From assembly GCF_005221385.1 (NCBI RefSeq), contig NZ_CP039903.1, forward strand, positions 1,550,001-1,614,000: DNA of 64,000 bases, read 5' to 3'. The translations under genes and the position numbers were made by a program. The notes beneath the pieces are model-generated. The model made no database searches. It was not told the origin of the DNA and worked only from the letters and a program-made list of their open reading frames with translations. The stretch is from Agrobacterium tumefaciens. GTDB taxonomy: Bacteria > Pseudomonadota > Alphaproteobacteria > Rhizobiales > Rhizobiaceae. This document shows positions 53,567-63,116 of this stretch, in pieces (within the stretch, counting starts at the first letter, position 1; every line of letters starts with the position of its first letter).

Positions 53567-55798
53567 ATGCTGACCGACTTCCAGAGACCGAGCCTCTTCC
53601 GCCACGCCATCGTCAGAATGCGTCACGCCGATCGCTTCACCGATGACGACGTTAACTGGAAACCCAAGAAACGAGACGCCGAGGGGTGGACCTTTAGCAA
53701 CGAAGCGAACGCCAGCGACGAACGCTTCCTGGTGCATGGTGAGGTCTATTCGAAACTCGTCGGCGGAGCTGCCAAAATCCGCTATGGCTACAATGATCCC
53801 GAAAACCAGCGCCTGCGCGCGATTTTCGGCGACGACACGTTCTCGGACATTGTCGGCAAGCGCCGTGATCTCGCGCTGTTTCGCGAGAAGCTCATTAAGC
53901 GCTTCGATGCAGAATGGCTGACGCTCGGCAAAAAACCGCGATGGTCGAAGGAGAAGTTCGAGGCCAAGCTCAGAGCCTGGCGCAGGGAAATCATCGCCGA
54001 GATGCTCGGTCTCGATGACGAGGACGCCGACGCCGACGCCCGCGCCGACGCGATGGTCGAAGTAAAGACCTTTCCGACGCCGTCGGTGAAGACGTTCCGG
54101 CGCGACTACAAGCGTTATCACGCCTGCGGCGGCGAAGTCCTCGGGATCGTCCACCGCCATCATGGTCCTGGCCTGCACCTTCGCAAGGTTGACGCGGATT
54201 CAACGGCGTTTGCCCACAAGCAAGCCCTCAACTACATGACGGACCGCAAGCCCACGATGGCTAAGGTTTACCGTGATTATCTGGCAGCTCTGGAGAAGGT
54301 GAATGCAGAGCGCTCCACGCCACTCCTGAAGGTCACCCGTCACAAGTTCGAGACGATGATCTCCAAGTTCGACGAGTTCGACAAATGGGACGGTCGCCAC
54401 GGTCGTGCCTCGGCGCTCAAGCGCTTCGGGATGTCGAAGAGAGGTGGCATCCCCGCGTTGTTCGTCGGCGAGCGCATTGAGATCGACTTCTGGAACGTCG
54501 ATCTCATGACCCTGTTCGTTGAAACCGGGATGTGGGACATCCTTCCGCCATCGTACAAAGAGGCGGTGGTCGGTAAGCGCATCTGGTTCGTGGCGGCGAT
54601 TGATGTTGCCACGCGCTACATTCTTGCGTTCAGGGCGAGCGTCAACCCGAACGCCGTTTCGGCAGCGGCCGCCATCCGTATGATCATGTCCGACAAGCGG
54701 CACATTTCCGACTTCGTCGGGGCGGAGACGCCGTGGATCGGGATGGTTCAGCCACGTAACATCTTCAGCGACAATGGCACGGAATTCGCCAACGCGCTTG
54801 TCGAAGGCATCATGCGCGCGGCGAAGATCACGTTTAACCGGCCGCAGGCGGGCAATCCTAAAGCTCGCCCCTTCATCGAGAGCCTGTTCCACTCCATCGG
54901 CCCGCTGATCGCGTCGTTCTTCGACGGCAGAACGTTCGGGTCGATCGCCGAGAAGGGTGATTACAACCCGGAACATCAGATCAGCCTGCAGGTCGACGAG
55001 ATGATCCAGCTCTTCACCTTGGCGATCTGCGACATCTACCACAACAAGCCGCACAGTGGCCTTGGTGGGGCGTCTCCGCATAACGCCTGGGTCCGGGCGA
55101 CCCAAGAACACGACATCGAGTTCCCGAGCCAAGACCCCGAATTCATGCTGCATGTCTTCGGCACGAAGTTCAAACGCCGCATCGGGCAATACGGCATCCC
55201 ATTCATGGGCATCCCGTACGCCAACGAGGAACTGGACCGCCAGCGCAAGAAGTACGGACAGATGGAATTCGAGATCAAGGTTGATCCCGAAAACCTCGAA
55301 CACATCGCGGTCCGCGGCGACAAGGGCTGGTTCGTCGTCGAGAACAAGGTCGGTATCGCGCGCAACCTGACGCTGGCCGAGTGGATTGTCGCCCGCGCTG
55401 ACCTGCGGACGCAACACGCCGCGGAGGCGGAGGCAGGTCTGGCGGCGATGTACCGTACCATCAATCGTCTCGCCGAGAGCGGCAGGGCAGCGGCGCTGCG
55501 TGCGAACCTGACCCCGCGCAACATGACGGCCGAACACTATGAGGCCCTCGAGGCCGAACTGTTCGGCGCGTGGGTCGCCGTGAAGGCGGCGGACACGCCG
55601 ACCCTTACGCAGGCCTTCGCGCTTCCCGCGGACCCTCTCCGCGAGGGATCGGTATCCGATTCCCGCCTGATCCCCGAATTCCACGCCGAACGCGAACGCG
55701 ATGCGCGGAAGAAGAAGCGTGCCGCCGCCGTCGACCAGACGCCGACCGAGACGCCCACGCCCACCGAAACCACTGACAACTACTACGAGGAGTACTGA
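53567..55798 (+). CDS. tnsB: TnsB DDE transposase
   Basis: 743 residues. AAGGAG lies upstream of the ATG. The catalytic triad is D307 (IEIDFWNVD), D402 (NIFSDNGTEF) and E438 (RPFIESLF), with the D-to-E spacing of 35 expected for retroviral-integrase-type transposases. Flanking helical DNA-binding domains lie N-terminal, and a mu-C-like barrel C-terminal. TnsB joins the 3' ends of the transposon to target DNA. It is followed 2 bases later by tnsC. Confidence 0.95.
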   Translation: MLTDFQRPSLFRHAIVRMRHADRFTDDDVNWKPKKRDAEGWTFSNEANASDERFLVHGEVYSKLVGGAAKIRYGYNDPENQRLRAIFGDDTFSDIVGKRRDLALFREKLIKRFDAEWLTLGKKPRWSKEKFEAKLRAWRREIIAEMLGLDDEDADADARADAMVEVKTFPTPSVKTFRRDYKRYHACGGEVLGIVHRHHGPGLHLRKVDADSTAFAHKQALNYMTDRKPTMAKVYRDYLAALEKVNAERSTPLLKVTRHKFETMISKFDEFDKWDGRHGRASALKRFGMSKRGGIPALFVGERIEIDFWNVDLMTLFVETGMWDILPPSYKEAVVGKRIWFVAAIDVATRYILAFRASVNPNAVSAAAAIRMIMSDKRHISDFVGAETPWIGMVQPRNIFSDNGTEFANALVEGIMRAAKITFNRPQAGNPKARPFIESLFHSIGPLIASFFDGRTFGSIAEKGDYNPEHQISLQVDEMIQLFTLAICDIYHNKPHSGLGGASPHNAWVRATQEHDIEFPSQDPEFMLHVFGTKFKRRIGQYGIPFMGIPYANEELDRQRKKYGQMEFEIKVDPENLEHIAVRGDKGWFVVENKVGIARNLTLAEWIVARADLRTQHAAEAEAGLAAMYRTINRLAESGRAAALRANLTPRNMTAEHYEALEAELFGAWVAVKAADTPTLTQAFALPADPLREGSVSDSRLIPEFHAERERDARKKKRAAAVDQTPTETPTPTETTDNYYEEY

Positions 55799-55800
55799 GT

Positions 55801-56790
55801 ATGGAAAACGCTACGAACGTCATCGCTTTCGACGCGATCACCGACAAGAAGGCTGAAGTCTACAGCGGCTACATCGAACACGCACGCGACACGCGGTTGG
55901 GAACGATGCTGCGCGACCTGGTCGAGAACGTGGAGGCTTGCCGCCGTGGCGTGGGATCGCGCCGGCGTGCGTTGTTCCTCATCGGGGCCTCGGGCAGCGG
56001 TAAGTCCTTCGCATTGCGCCATCACTTCAGCCGCATCCCGGAATTCCAGCCGTGGAAGAACGAGTTCGGCGAGACTGTCCGGCCGCTGCTGAGCATCGAG
56101 GCACCGAAGCCGTGCACGACGAAAGACTTCGCCATGGCGATTCTGGATGCGATCGGAGTGCCGTCGAAGGCCAAGATGACGGAGGGCCAGCTCTTCGCGA
56201 CCGTGAAGGCTCAATTGCGCGAGCGCGGGATCATCTATCTTCACGTGGACGAAGCCCAGCACTTGCTGCGCCACAGCAGCAGCCGCGCGATCCTCGACCT
56301 CCAGGATCGCCTCAAGAGCCTGATGCAGATCGAGGACTGGCCGTTGCACACGATCTATTCCGGTATGCCGGAGCTCGCGGAACTGCTTACGGGGGATCAG
56401 CAGTTGGCCAACCGTTCGATGGTCATGCGCTTCATTCCTCTGAGCCTGCCCGGCGACAAGGCCAGCATCACGCAGGTGTTGGCCGACATCGTGGAAGGCA
56501 AGTGCGGACTTAACCTAACCGATGAGCTCCGCACCGACGACTTCCTCGGCCGCCTGTGCGCCGCCAACAGCGGGTGCTACGGGAAGATCATCGAGGCAGT
56601 CCAGGCGGCGTGCTTCCTCGTCATGCATAAGGGAAAGGGTACGGTGGATCGCCGCGCCTTCGCCCACAACTACCAGCGTGACAGTGGTTGCCTTCCGAGC
56701 GATAACGTGTTCACCGCCGCGCGCTGGAGCGAAATCGATCCCGGCAACGCGCTGGCCGACTTGGCTACCGCTGGCAAGGGACGCAAGTAA
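55801..56790 (+). CDS. tnsC: TnsC AAA+ ATPase, transposition regulator
   Basis: 329 residues. Walker A is GASGSGKS (62-69) and Walker B is IIYLHVDEAQHLL (D150, E151). TnsC assembles on target DNA after TniQ/TnsD and passes the target to TnsAB. The last base of its stop TAA is the first base of the tniQ start (TAATG), so the two are coupled. Confidence 0.93.
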   Translation: MENATNVIAFDAITDKKAEVYSGYIEHARDTRLGTMLRDLVENVEACRRGVGSRRRALFLIGASGSGKSFALRHHFSRIPEFQPWKNEFGETVRPLLSIEAPKPCTTKDFAMAILDAIGVPSKAKMTEGQLFATVKAQLRERGIIYLHVDEAQHLLRHSSSRAILDLQDRLKSLMQIEDWPLHTIYSGMPELAELLTGDQQLANRSMVMRFIPLSLPGDKASITQVLADIVEGKCGLNLTDELRTDDFLGRLCAANSGCYGKIIEAVQAACFLVMHKGKGTVDRRAFAHNYQRDSGCLPSDNVFTAARWSEIDPGNALADLATAGKGRK

Positions 56791-58634
56791 TGGTTCTGCC
56801 CGTAACGCTTCTCCATCATGACGACGAGGCGGCGATCGATCTGGTCGCTCGTCTTGCTACCGCCAACGGATACCCGTCTCTGCGGGAGTTTCTCGCGCAT
56901 ACGGATACCACGGCCAACGCCATCGTTCATGGCGAGACGGATGCCCTGTCGCTGGTGAGCGAGTGGGCTGCGGTGCCAGTCGCTACGCTGGGGAAACTGG
57001 CGGTGAAGGCGTCTGGCCCTGGCGGCACCTGGAAGATGGGCTGTGCGACCCTCAGCAAGGACATGCGTCCGGGCCGAATGCATCGCTTCTGCGCCCAATG
57101 CGTGCTGGATGACCGAGAAAGGGAGGCTGGACGTTTGGTGTCACGCGCCTATCGCCGTGCGTGGTGGACTATTCGCGGGATCGAAGGATGTCCAGTTCAC
57201 GGCTGCCGACTGACGGAAGTGGCAGTTGACGCCGCCGAGGACGTCCACGACTTCCCGCAATTCGTGAATGCCAATGTCGGATTGATCGAGGACGCCGCGG
57301 CGGGTTCTGTGCCGAGCCGCCAGCCTCGGCTGGATTCGTATCTGCGAGACCAAGTGTTCCTGGATCGCGGGGACGGCTTCCTCAACAGGCTCGACGCGCA
57401 CGTCGCTGTCGAGCTCTCTCGATATCTCGGTGACTTCCTGGTCCTTCACGACATCAAGGTGTGGATGCACGACGAGACCGACCTTCGCGAATGGGGATTC
57501 AATCTCGCAGTAGCAGGCGAAAGTGAAATCCGTCGCGTCATCGGGAACGTCATCGATGATAAGCGCCCGAAAACGCAGTATGTCGAGTTGGTTCTCGGGC
57601 CGATGGTGAGGTGGCTGCGTCGCAATCTCGTCAAGGAAGCGTATGGGCCTGTGATCGATCTCATGCAGGATATCCTCGAGCGAAACATGCCGTTCGGAGA
57701 GGGGCAGACCATCTTCAAGCCCGTCAAAACCCGGCACTTCCATAGTGTGAGTTCCGCGCACGCCGAGTATGGTCTTACCCACGATCGGATCAGGGCCTTG
57801 ATGAAGGCAAACGACCCTGACTTTCGTGACGGCCTCTCTGACGCCTCCACATACTTCGATGCTGCCGCCTTGCGGCCGATCCTGGAAGCGGCGCGCGACA
57901 CGCTGAATAGCAGGGAGGCAGGAGACGTGTTGGGCGTAAGCGAAGAAATGGTACACGGTCTTTTGAGCGTCGGTGTCCTGACGCAAGTCGAGAAGCGGGC
58001 CGACGGCGAGCGAGCCTTCGTAAGAATCGAAATTCGTGCGTTGGAAGCTCTGGTTCAATCTCTCGAGAACAAATCGACCGTTGTAGCCTTCACGGAGGGT
58101 TTGTTGTCGCTCGCCTCAGCGCCTCCTGCATTTCGTCAGCCGTTCAACCGAATTGTGGAAATGGTCTTGGACGGGGGCGTCGAGGCGTTCATCGTTTCCG
58201 GCGACGGACCAGTCTTCGAACGGGTCCATATTGCTTCACCAACCCCCGCGTCTGCAGAGGCCCGAAAGGAACAGAAAAAAGGCACGCCCCTGGCCGGAGG
58301 CGACGACGAACTGATGCGGCTCAAGGAGGCCGAACTCGCCCTCGGAACGACCACCATCACGATCGCGGATTTGATCAGGCGCGGCTATCTCCGTCAGCGG
58401 ACCGCCCGTCGGGAGACAGGACATGTTGTGAAGTTCATTGAGCGGCAGTCCCTGGCGGAGTTCCAAGCGGCGCATGCTTCCCTGACGGAGATCGCGAAGT
58501 CTCGCCAAGGTTACAGGGCCTCGATCAAGGCAGAACTTGACCAAGCTGGAATCTCGCCGATCTTCGAACCCGAGGGCTTCATCGCCCGTTTCTACAGAAG
58601 GTCGGACCTGATCCAGGCTGGCATTCGTCTCTAG
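56790..58634 (+). CDS. tniQ: TniQ/TnsD-family target-selection protein
   Basis: 614 residues, longer than most TniQ proteins and like TnsD, which binds an attachment site. The zinc finger uses C101, C104, C134 and H137 (RFCAQCVLDD then GCPVHGC). The long C-terminal part (about 300-614) contains possible helix-turn-helix segments (TLNSREAGDVLGVSEEMVHGLLSVG). With no cas gene present, this protein is the candidate for recognising the tRNA-Arg(TCT) gene. Confidence 0.92.
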   Translation: MVLPVTLLHHDDEAAIDLVARLATANGYPSLREFLAHTDTTANAIVHGETDALSLVSEWAAVPVATLGKLAVKASGPGGTWKMGCATLSKDMRPGRMHRFCAQCVLDDREREAGRLVSRAYRRAWWTIRGIEGCPVHGCRLTEVAVDAAEDVHDFPQFVNANVGLIEDAAAGSVPSRQPRLDSYLRDQVFLDRGDGFLNRLDAHVAVELSRYLGDFLVLHDIKVWMHDETDLREWGFNLAVAGESEIRRVIGNVIDDKRPKTQYVELVLGPMVRWLRRNLVKEAYGPVIDLMQDILERNMPFGEGQTIFKPVKTRHFHSVSSAHAEYGLTHDRIRALMKANDPDFRDGLSDASTYFDAAALRPILEAARDTLNSREAGDVLGVSEEMVHGLLSVGVLTQVEKRADGERAFVRIEIRALEALVQSLENKSTVVAFTEGLLSLASAPPAFRQPFNRIVEMVLDGGVEAFIVSGDGPVFERVHIASPTPASAEARKEQKKGTPLAGGDDELMRLKEAELALGTTTITIADLIRRGYLRQRTARRETGHVVKFIERQSLAEFQAAHASLTEIAKSRQGYRASIKAELDQAGISPIFEPEGFIARFYRRSDLIQAGIRL

Positions 58635-58661
58635 CGAAGTCTTACATTTTGACGCTTTGAG

Positions 58662-58683
58662 GCCCGCTCCGGCGGGCTTTTTT
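58662..58683 (+). terminator. intrinsic terminator of the tns operon
   Basis: GCCCGC (58,662-58,667), loop TCCG, GCGGGC (58,672-58,677), then six T. It lies 28 bases after the tniQ stop and inside the transposon, so tns transcription ends before the right end. Confidence 0.8.
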
Positions 58684-58694
58684 GCGCCCTATCT

Positions 58695-58722
58695 GGAAAT
58701 GTGCCCAAATCAAACGCAGCGG
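58695..58722 (-). repeat. second right-end repeat (probable TnsB site)
   Basis: On the minus strand it reads CCGCTGCGTTTGATTTGGGC followed by ACATTTCC, matching the second left-end repeat at 32,393-32,418 with only a 2-base insertion and one substitution in the shared part. Confidence 0.8.
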
Positions 58723-58788
58723 AATGCCCGCATCGGTTTGGAAGGTCAAAAAATTCCCATGTGAATTCAATGGGTCTTTTTGCAAAAT

Positions 58789-58812
58789 GGACAAACCAAG
58801 ACCGCGTAATCA
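58789..58812 (-). repeat. right terminal inverted repeat
   Basis: On the minus strand it begins TGATTACGCGG and ends TTGGTTTGTCC, 21 of 24 bases identical to the left terminus at 32,346. Confidence 0.9.
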
Positions 58813-58817
58813 CGACT
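58813..58817. repeat. target-site duplication, right copy (CGACT)
   Basis: Identical to 32,341-32,345. Beyond it the chromosome resumes; 58,818-59,064 is AT-rich (especially 58,935 onward) and holds no gene, only the presumed promoter of the autotransporter. Confidence 0.9.
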
Positions 58818-59064
58818 GTACGGCCGTTGCCCTTCATCAGTCCTTGCTCCCCTGAACGCCTTCTCAAAGCGATCGTCAGGCGTGGAGATTCGGCCCAAAC
58901 ACGGCAAAACCAACCATTTCCTCATGGCAAACACCAGAACTATAATATTCTATAAATATACAATATACAAAAAATAGAGATTTATTAACCATAATTCATG
59001 ACAATATATCCAAATAAAAACGCCGATTCTCTTATTGTTTTATTTATTATATTTGGATATATGC

Positions 59065-61335
59065 ATGAAAATCCGTGGTTATTATCGTTTCATTCAAGAA
59101 TCAACCGTTGCGCGCACCAATATTCTCGTGATCGCGTTGGCTGTTCTGACGCTTGCCGTCGATTTTGGAGACACGACAGCGTTGGCTGCGGAAGCCACCG
59201 GCTATAAAACGATGGAACCGGATGCGAGTTATCAGGCGCTGGACGTCCGCGGCGTCAGTGCGGATGGCAGGGTTGTCATCGGTTGGTCGACTACGCCAGA
59301 TGGCGAAAGGGCTTTCGCCTGGACAGCAGGCTCGCCGAACATCCGGCCACTGGGCGACCTGTCGGCTGCTGCCCTCGCGACAAACATGGATGGCCAAATC
59401 ATTGTCGGGATTGCCGAAGCCGGGACTTCGATGCGTCCTTTTCTTTGGAAGGAAGCATCGCAGACGATGCATATCATCGATGTTGGAACCGCCGGGTACA
59501 GCTATGCTTCCGGGGTCAGCGCAGACGGTACTGTTGTCGCCGGCTCCACTGAAACCATCGATGGTTATCGCCCCTTCCGCTGGAGCGAAACGACGGGGAT
59601 GACACTGCTGGACCCGCTTTTGGCTGGGGAAGCACAAGCAGGGGCAATCAGTGCCGATGGCGGGTCTATTGTCGGCTGGACGAGATCAGCCGTTGCGGTA
59701 GGCGCGTTTCGGTGGAGAGAAGCAACCGGGATGCAAAGCCTCGGCACGCTCCCTGGCGGCATTCACTCCAGCGCCAGCGCCGTGAGCGCCAACGGCGATG
59801 TCGTCGTTGGCACAGCGACAACCGCAGACGGATATCGCCGCGCATTTCGCTGGACGGAAACGGCGGGCATGGCGGATATCGGCGTGCTCCCGGGTGGCAC
59901 CAATTCCAATGCCAACGGCGTCAACGCCGATGGCTCGGTTATAGTCGGCTTTTCAAGTCGCGTTAGTGGCGATCATGGGTTTCGCTGGTCAGAGGCGACC
60001 GGCATGATATCCATAGAGGAATGGCTGAGAAACAGCGGCGTGACCATCGCGGATGATTTTGTCCGCGACGCAAAAGGCGTGAGCGGCGACGGTAACGTCA
60101 TCGTAGGAAACACGGTAAGCGGCGGCATCTTCCTGGCGCGCATCGTGCCTCCGGAGCAAACCCGCCCTGCGCCAGCCACGGACGAGAATTCGGAACCTGT
60201 GGCTAACCCGTCGACAACAACGGACAATGGCGTCGCGCCGACGCAAACCGATACCGGAACCGATAGCAGCGCAACAGGCGGCATGAACACAACCGGCGCC
60301 GGGATTTCGCCCCCGACACCAGCCACAAGCACAACGAACCAGTCGACAGCCTCAGGGGCCGATGAAACCGTCGCCACGTCCCCTCCTCCCGCCGTGGCCG
60401 AATCCGGCATCATCGACCTCACGCAATATGCGCATAGCCTTGCCGGCCTTCCGCTGGTCCAGCACGGCCTCGACATTACCGGCACGATCCTCAATGGCGC
60501 GCATGGCGATCCGATGCGTAACCTGCTCACACCCGGCCAGCACTCCCTTATGGTCACCTCCGACACCGGTTATGACAATGGCTCGTCCTCCAGGGGCGGG
60601 ATTTTTGCATCCGACATCACCTATGCCCAAGGCTTCGAAGGCGATATCACCGCACGTTTCGCGGCAGGCGGGCTTTACAACAGACAGGATCTCGAAGCCG
60701 GCGGCCACTTCAACCAGACGGGTTTTTATATCGCGCCGGAAGTAACCGCCTCCGTTGCCGGGCCGATCCACGCGACATTCGGGGCGTTCTACGCTCCGCA
60801 ACATCTTTCCATTCAGCGCGGTTATAGGAACGGCGACGTAATGGACTATTCGCGCGGCAAGACGGATGTGGAAAACTGGGGCGCAAAATTCAGGCTCGAC
60901 TGGAAGGATGCCTTCACCCTCAGCGATGCGGTCTTCACGCCCTATGCCAGCCTCACCTGGGTCAAGGCGCGCATGGATGCCTATTTTGAAAGCGGCGGCA
61001 GCTTCCCGGCAAGTTTCGACGCCATCTCAGACCAAGCAACGGTGATGCGCGTCGGTCTCGATGGGGTTGTACCGCTGAGCGGGCAATCAAGATTGCTGAC
61101 ACGCGCGGAAGTAGCTTACCGTTTCGAGGACAAGTCGGCGCCCATCACCGGCGATATGATCGGCCTGTCCGGCTTCCGCTTCGAAGGACAGGATATCGAT
61201 CAGTTCTGGCTGCGTGGCGGATTTGGCGCAGAAGTCGACATCGCCGGGGGCACCGCATCCCTCACCCTCAACGCCACTACCAAGGGCGACGATCCTACCG
61301 TGTGGGTCAAATCAGCCTGGAAGGTCGTGTTTTAG
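59065..61335 (+). CDS. autotransporter with HAF repeats
   Basis: 756 residues from the ATG at 59,065. An extended signal peptide (to about residue 42) precedes six or seven HAF-type repeats, each with the pattern GVSADG..VVG and (A/G)FRW(S/T)E (about 55-360). A Thr/Pro/Ser-rich linker follows (about 365-435), then a C-terminal autotransporter beta barrel ending in WKVVF. It is an outer-membrane protein with an exposed passenger, likely for adhesion. It is the first gene beyond the transposon. Confidence 0.85.
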   Translation: MKIRGYYRFIQESTVARTNILVIALAVLTLAVDFGDTTALAAEATGYKTMEPDASYQALDVRGVSADGRVVIGWSTTPDGERAFAWTAGSPNIRPLGDLSAAALATNMDGQIIVGIAEAGTSMRPFLWKEASQTMHIIDVGTAGYSYASGVSADGTVVAGSTETIDGYRPFRWSETTGMTLLDPLLAGEAQAGAISADGGSIVGWTRSAVAVGAFRWREATGMQSLGTLPGGIHSSASAVSANGDVVVGTATTADGYRRAFRWTETAGMADIGVLPGGTNSNANGVNADGSVIVGFSSRVSGDHGFRWSEATGMISIEEWLRNSGVTIADDFVRDAKGVSGDGNVIVGNTVSGGIFLARIVPPEQTRPAPATDENSEPVANPSTTTDNGVAPTQTDTGTDSSATGGMNTTGAGISPPTPATSTTNQSTASGADETVATSPPPAVAESGIIDLTQYAHSLAGLPLVQHGLDITGTILNGAHGDPMRNLLTPGQHSLMVTSDTGYDNGSSSRGGIFASDITYAQGFEGDITARFAAGGLYNRQDLEAGGHFNQTGFYIAPEVTASVAGPIHATFGAFYAPQHLSIQRGYRNGDVMDYSRGKTDVENWGAKFRLDWKDAFTLSDAVFTPYASLTWVKARMDAYFESGGSFPASFDAISDQATVMRVGLDGVVPLSGQSRLLTRAEVAYRFEDKSAPITGDMIGLSGFRFEGQDIDQFWLRGGFGAEVDIAGGTASLTLNATTKGDDPTVWVKSAWKVVF

Positions 61336-61411
61336 ATAAGCGAAACGCAGAGCTGCTTCCCTGTTCCGCGCAAAACCTGCACAGGGGATGCGATGAACGC
61401 AGCGCATCCAG

Positions 61412-61567
61412 CTACCCCTGCCCGAACAGCGTGAAGTAACCCCAGACAGCTGCGAAAAATACGATGACAGCCACAATCGTCAGCGCCTTTTTTGCTTTCG
61501 GCCCAAGCGGTTCGCGCGGTTTTTTCGGCGGAACCGGTTTGCGGAACTTCACCACATTGTCGTTCAT
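61412..61567 (-). CDS. small single-pass membrane protein
   Basis: 51 residues from the ATG (MNDNVVKFRKPVPPKKPREPLG), with AGGA upstream. A basic cytosolic N-terminus leads to one hydrophobic segment (ALTIVAVIVFFAAVWGYFTLF). No function known. The 61,568-61,803 interval shows nothing else. Confidence 0.65.
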   Translation of the reverse strand: MNDNVVKFRKPVPPKKPREPLGPKAKKALTIVAVIVFFAAVWGYFTLFGQG

Positions 61568-61803
61568 TCTATCATCGTCCTGAATTTCGCTGCGAAGCCT
61601 CCGCTTTATAGCTGGCATCGGCCTTTCCGGAATTATCTCTAACAGACCAGAACTATCATAAATATTACCAAGTTTTCACTTCACCCTTAGGGCAAGCTAT
61701 GTCACTTCCCACAATCAGAGGAATATAAATAGCAATGAACCGAGCGGAAAACACGGGGTGGCGACAATCCCCTGTCGTGTTTTGAATTTTGCGGGTAACG
61801 AGA

Positions 61804-63102
61804 ATGAATGACGCCAACAGCCAAGGCCGTGACACGGAAAACAACCAGCCCGATCTGCGGGAGATTCTGGGTACGAACAGATCCGGCCGCAAGAAGAAGT
61901 CGCGCCGGTATCTCTATGCCGCAGCGGCTATCGTGTTGATCGGCGGCGGACTTGGCTATTATTACCAGTCCCGTGCAGCGGGCGTTGCCTATAACTACAC
62001 CACGGAAGCGGCACGTCAGGGCGATCTTTCCGTCATCGTCACCTCCACCGGTTCGGTTCAGCCGACGGATCAGGTCGATATATCGAGCGAATTGTCCGGC
62101 ACCGTGCGCAAGGTCAACGTCACCTACAATACCCCGGTAAAATCCGGCGACATCCTTGCCGAACTCGACACCAACAAGCTGGAAGCCGACGTGCAGAGCG
62201 CCCGCGCCAAGCTTGCCTCTGCCAAGGCCAATGTGCTAAAGGCGCGCGCCGATCTCGGCTCGGCAAAAACCTCCATGGAGCGGCTGAGATCGCTTGTGCA
62301 GAACCGGGTGTCCAGCCAGCAGGATCTGGACGCTGCGCAGTTCACCCACGATGCCGCCGCCGCCACGCTTGAGGTGAACGAGGCGACCGTGCTTTCAGCT
62401 GAGGCAGACCTCAGGCTCGCCGAAGTCAATCTCGGCAAGGCCAAGATCGTCTCGCCCATAGATGGCGTCATCCTCACCCGCAGCGTCGATCCCGGCGCCA
62501 CCGTCGCCTCCTCGCTGAATGCTCCTGTTCTCTTCACCATCGCCGGCGATCTGCGGCATATGGAGTTGCAGGTGTCGGTGGATGAGGCCGATGTCGGCAA
62601 GGTCGAAACCGGACAGAAAGCGACGTTCAATGTCGATGCCTATCCCGACCGCAGCTTCCCGGCCGAGATCGAAACCGTGCGCTTCGCGTCGGAAACCGTG
62701 TCCAATGTGGTGACTTACAAGGGCATATTGACTGTCGACAATCAGGAGCTGTTGCTGCGTCCCGGCATGACGGCGACGGCCAATATCATCGTCGAGGAAA
62801 TCAAGGATACGCTGTTGGTGCCAAATTCAGCGCTTCGTTATACGCCGCCGCGCGAATCCGCCTCCCGTGGCGGCGGGTTGATGAGCCTGTTCCGCCCGCC
62901 CCGCATGGGTCGGTCACAGAACCGCGACGCCGGTCAGGCCGCGTCCGGCAAAAGAACGGTCTGGGTGCTGCGCAACAATAATCCGGTCTCCGTCTCCATC
63001 GAAACCGGTTCCACCGACGGCCAGCACACCGTGGTAAAATCGGGCGAGCTGAAAGCCGATGATCTTGTGATTACCGACGCAACGGCGCGCAACGCCGGCT
63101 GA
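61804..63102 (+). CDS. MacA-like periplasmic adaptor
   Basis: 432 residues from the ATG (MNDANSQGRDTEN). One N-terminal membrane segment (YAAAAIVLIGGGLGYYY) is followed by the HlyD/MacA architecture: lipoyl halves (VDISSELSGTVRKVNVTYNTPVKSGDILAELDT), an alpha-helical hairpin rich in Ala/Lys, and a beta-barrel (DGVILTRSVDPGATVASSL). It bridges the inner-membrane ABC exporter to an outer-membrane channel, as in MacAB-TolC. It is first in a three-gene series. Confidence 0.9.
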   Translation: MNDANSQGRDTENNQPDLREILGTNRSGRKKKSRRYLYAAAAIVLIGGGLGYYYQSRAAGVAYNYTTEAARQGDLSVIVTSTGSVQPTDQVDISSELSGTVRKVNVTYNTPVKSGDILAELDTNKLEADVQSARAKLASAKANVLKARADLGSAKTSMERLRSLVQNRVSSQQDLDAAQFTHDAAAATLEVNEATVLSAEADLRLAEVNLGKAKIVSPIDGVILTRSVDPGATVASSLNAPVLFTIAGDLRHMELQVSVDEADVGKVETGQKATFNVDAYPDRSFPAEIETVRFASETVSNVVTYKGILTVDNQELLLRPGMTATANIIVEEIKDTLLVPNSALRYTPPRESASRGGGLMSLFRPPRMGRSQNRDAGQAASGKRTVWVLRNNNPVSVSIETGSTDGQHTVVKSGELKADDLVITDATARNAG

Positions 63103-63116
63103 CGGAGGAAAACCTG

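Larger units (their letters stand above)
32346..58812. mobile_element. complete Tn7-like transposon carrying a defence and arsenic island
   Basis: The 26,467-bp element is bounded by 24-bp terminal inverted repeats that match at 21 positions (left 32,346-32,369, right 58,789-58,812) and run TG...CA. Both flanks carry the same five bases, CGACT (32,341-32,345 and 58,813-58,817), the duplication size expected for Tn7 transposition. It encodes TnsA, TnsB, TnsC and a TniQ/TnsD protein at the right end. Cargo runs from 32.6 to 52.3 kb. The left end lies 44 bp downstream of tRNA-Arg(TCT). No integrase, resolvase, cas gene or CRISPR array is seen. Confidence 0.93.

Noticed and set aside
54200..55684. 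494-residue ORF on the minus strand
   Set aside because: It is the antisense shadow of tnsB; the composition is Arg/Asp/Val-biased with no recognisable domain.
57141..58058. 305-residue minus-strand ORF opposite tniQ
   Set aside because: No family resemblance; the TniQ zinc finger and coupling to tnsC establish the plus-strand gene.
52300..58812. CRISPR-associated transposon
   Set aside because: No cas gene and no regularly spaced repeats are visible anywhere in the window.
32225..58820. Integrase-type genomic island with a tRNA 3'-end duplication
   Set aside because: No tyrosine or serine recombinase gene is present, and I found no repeat of the tRNA 3' end at the far boundary. The 5-bp duplication and tns genes explain the island.
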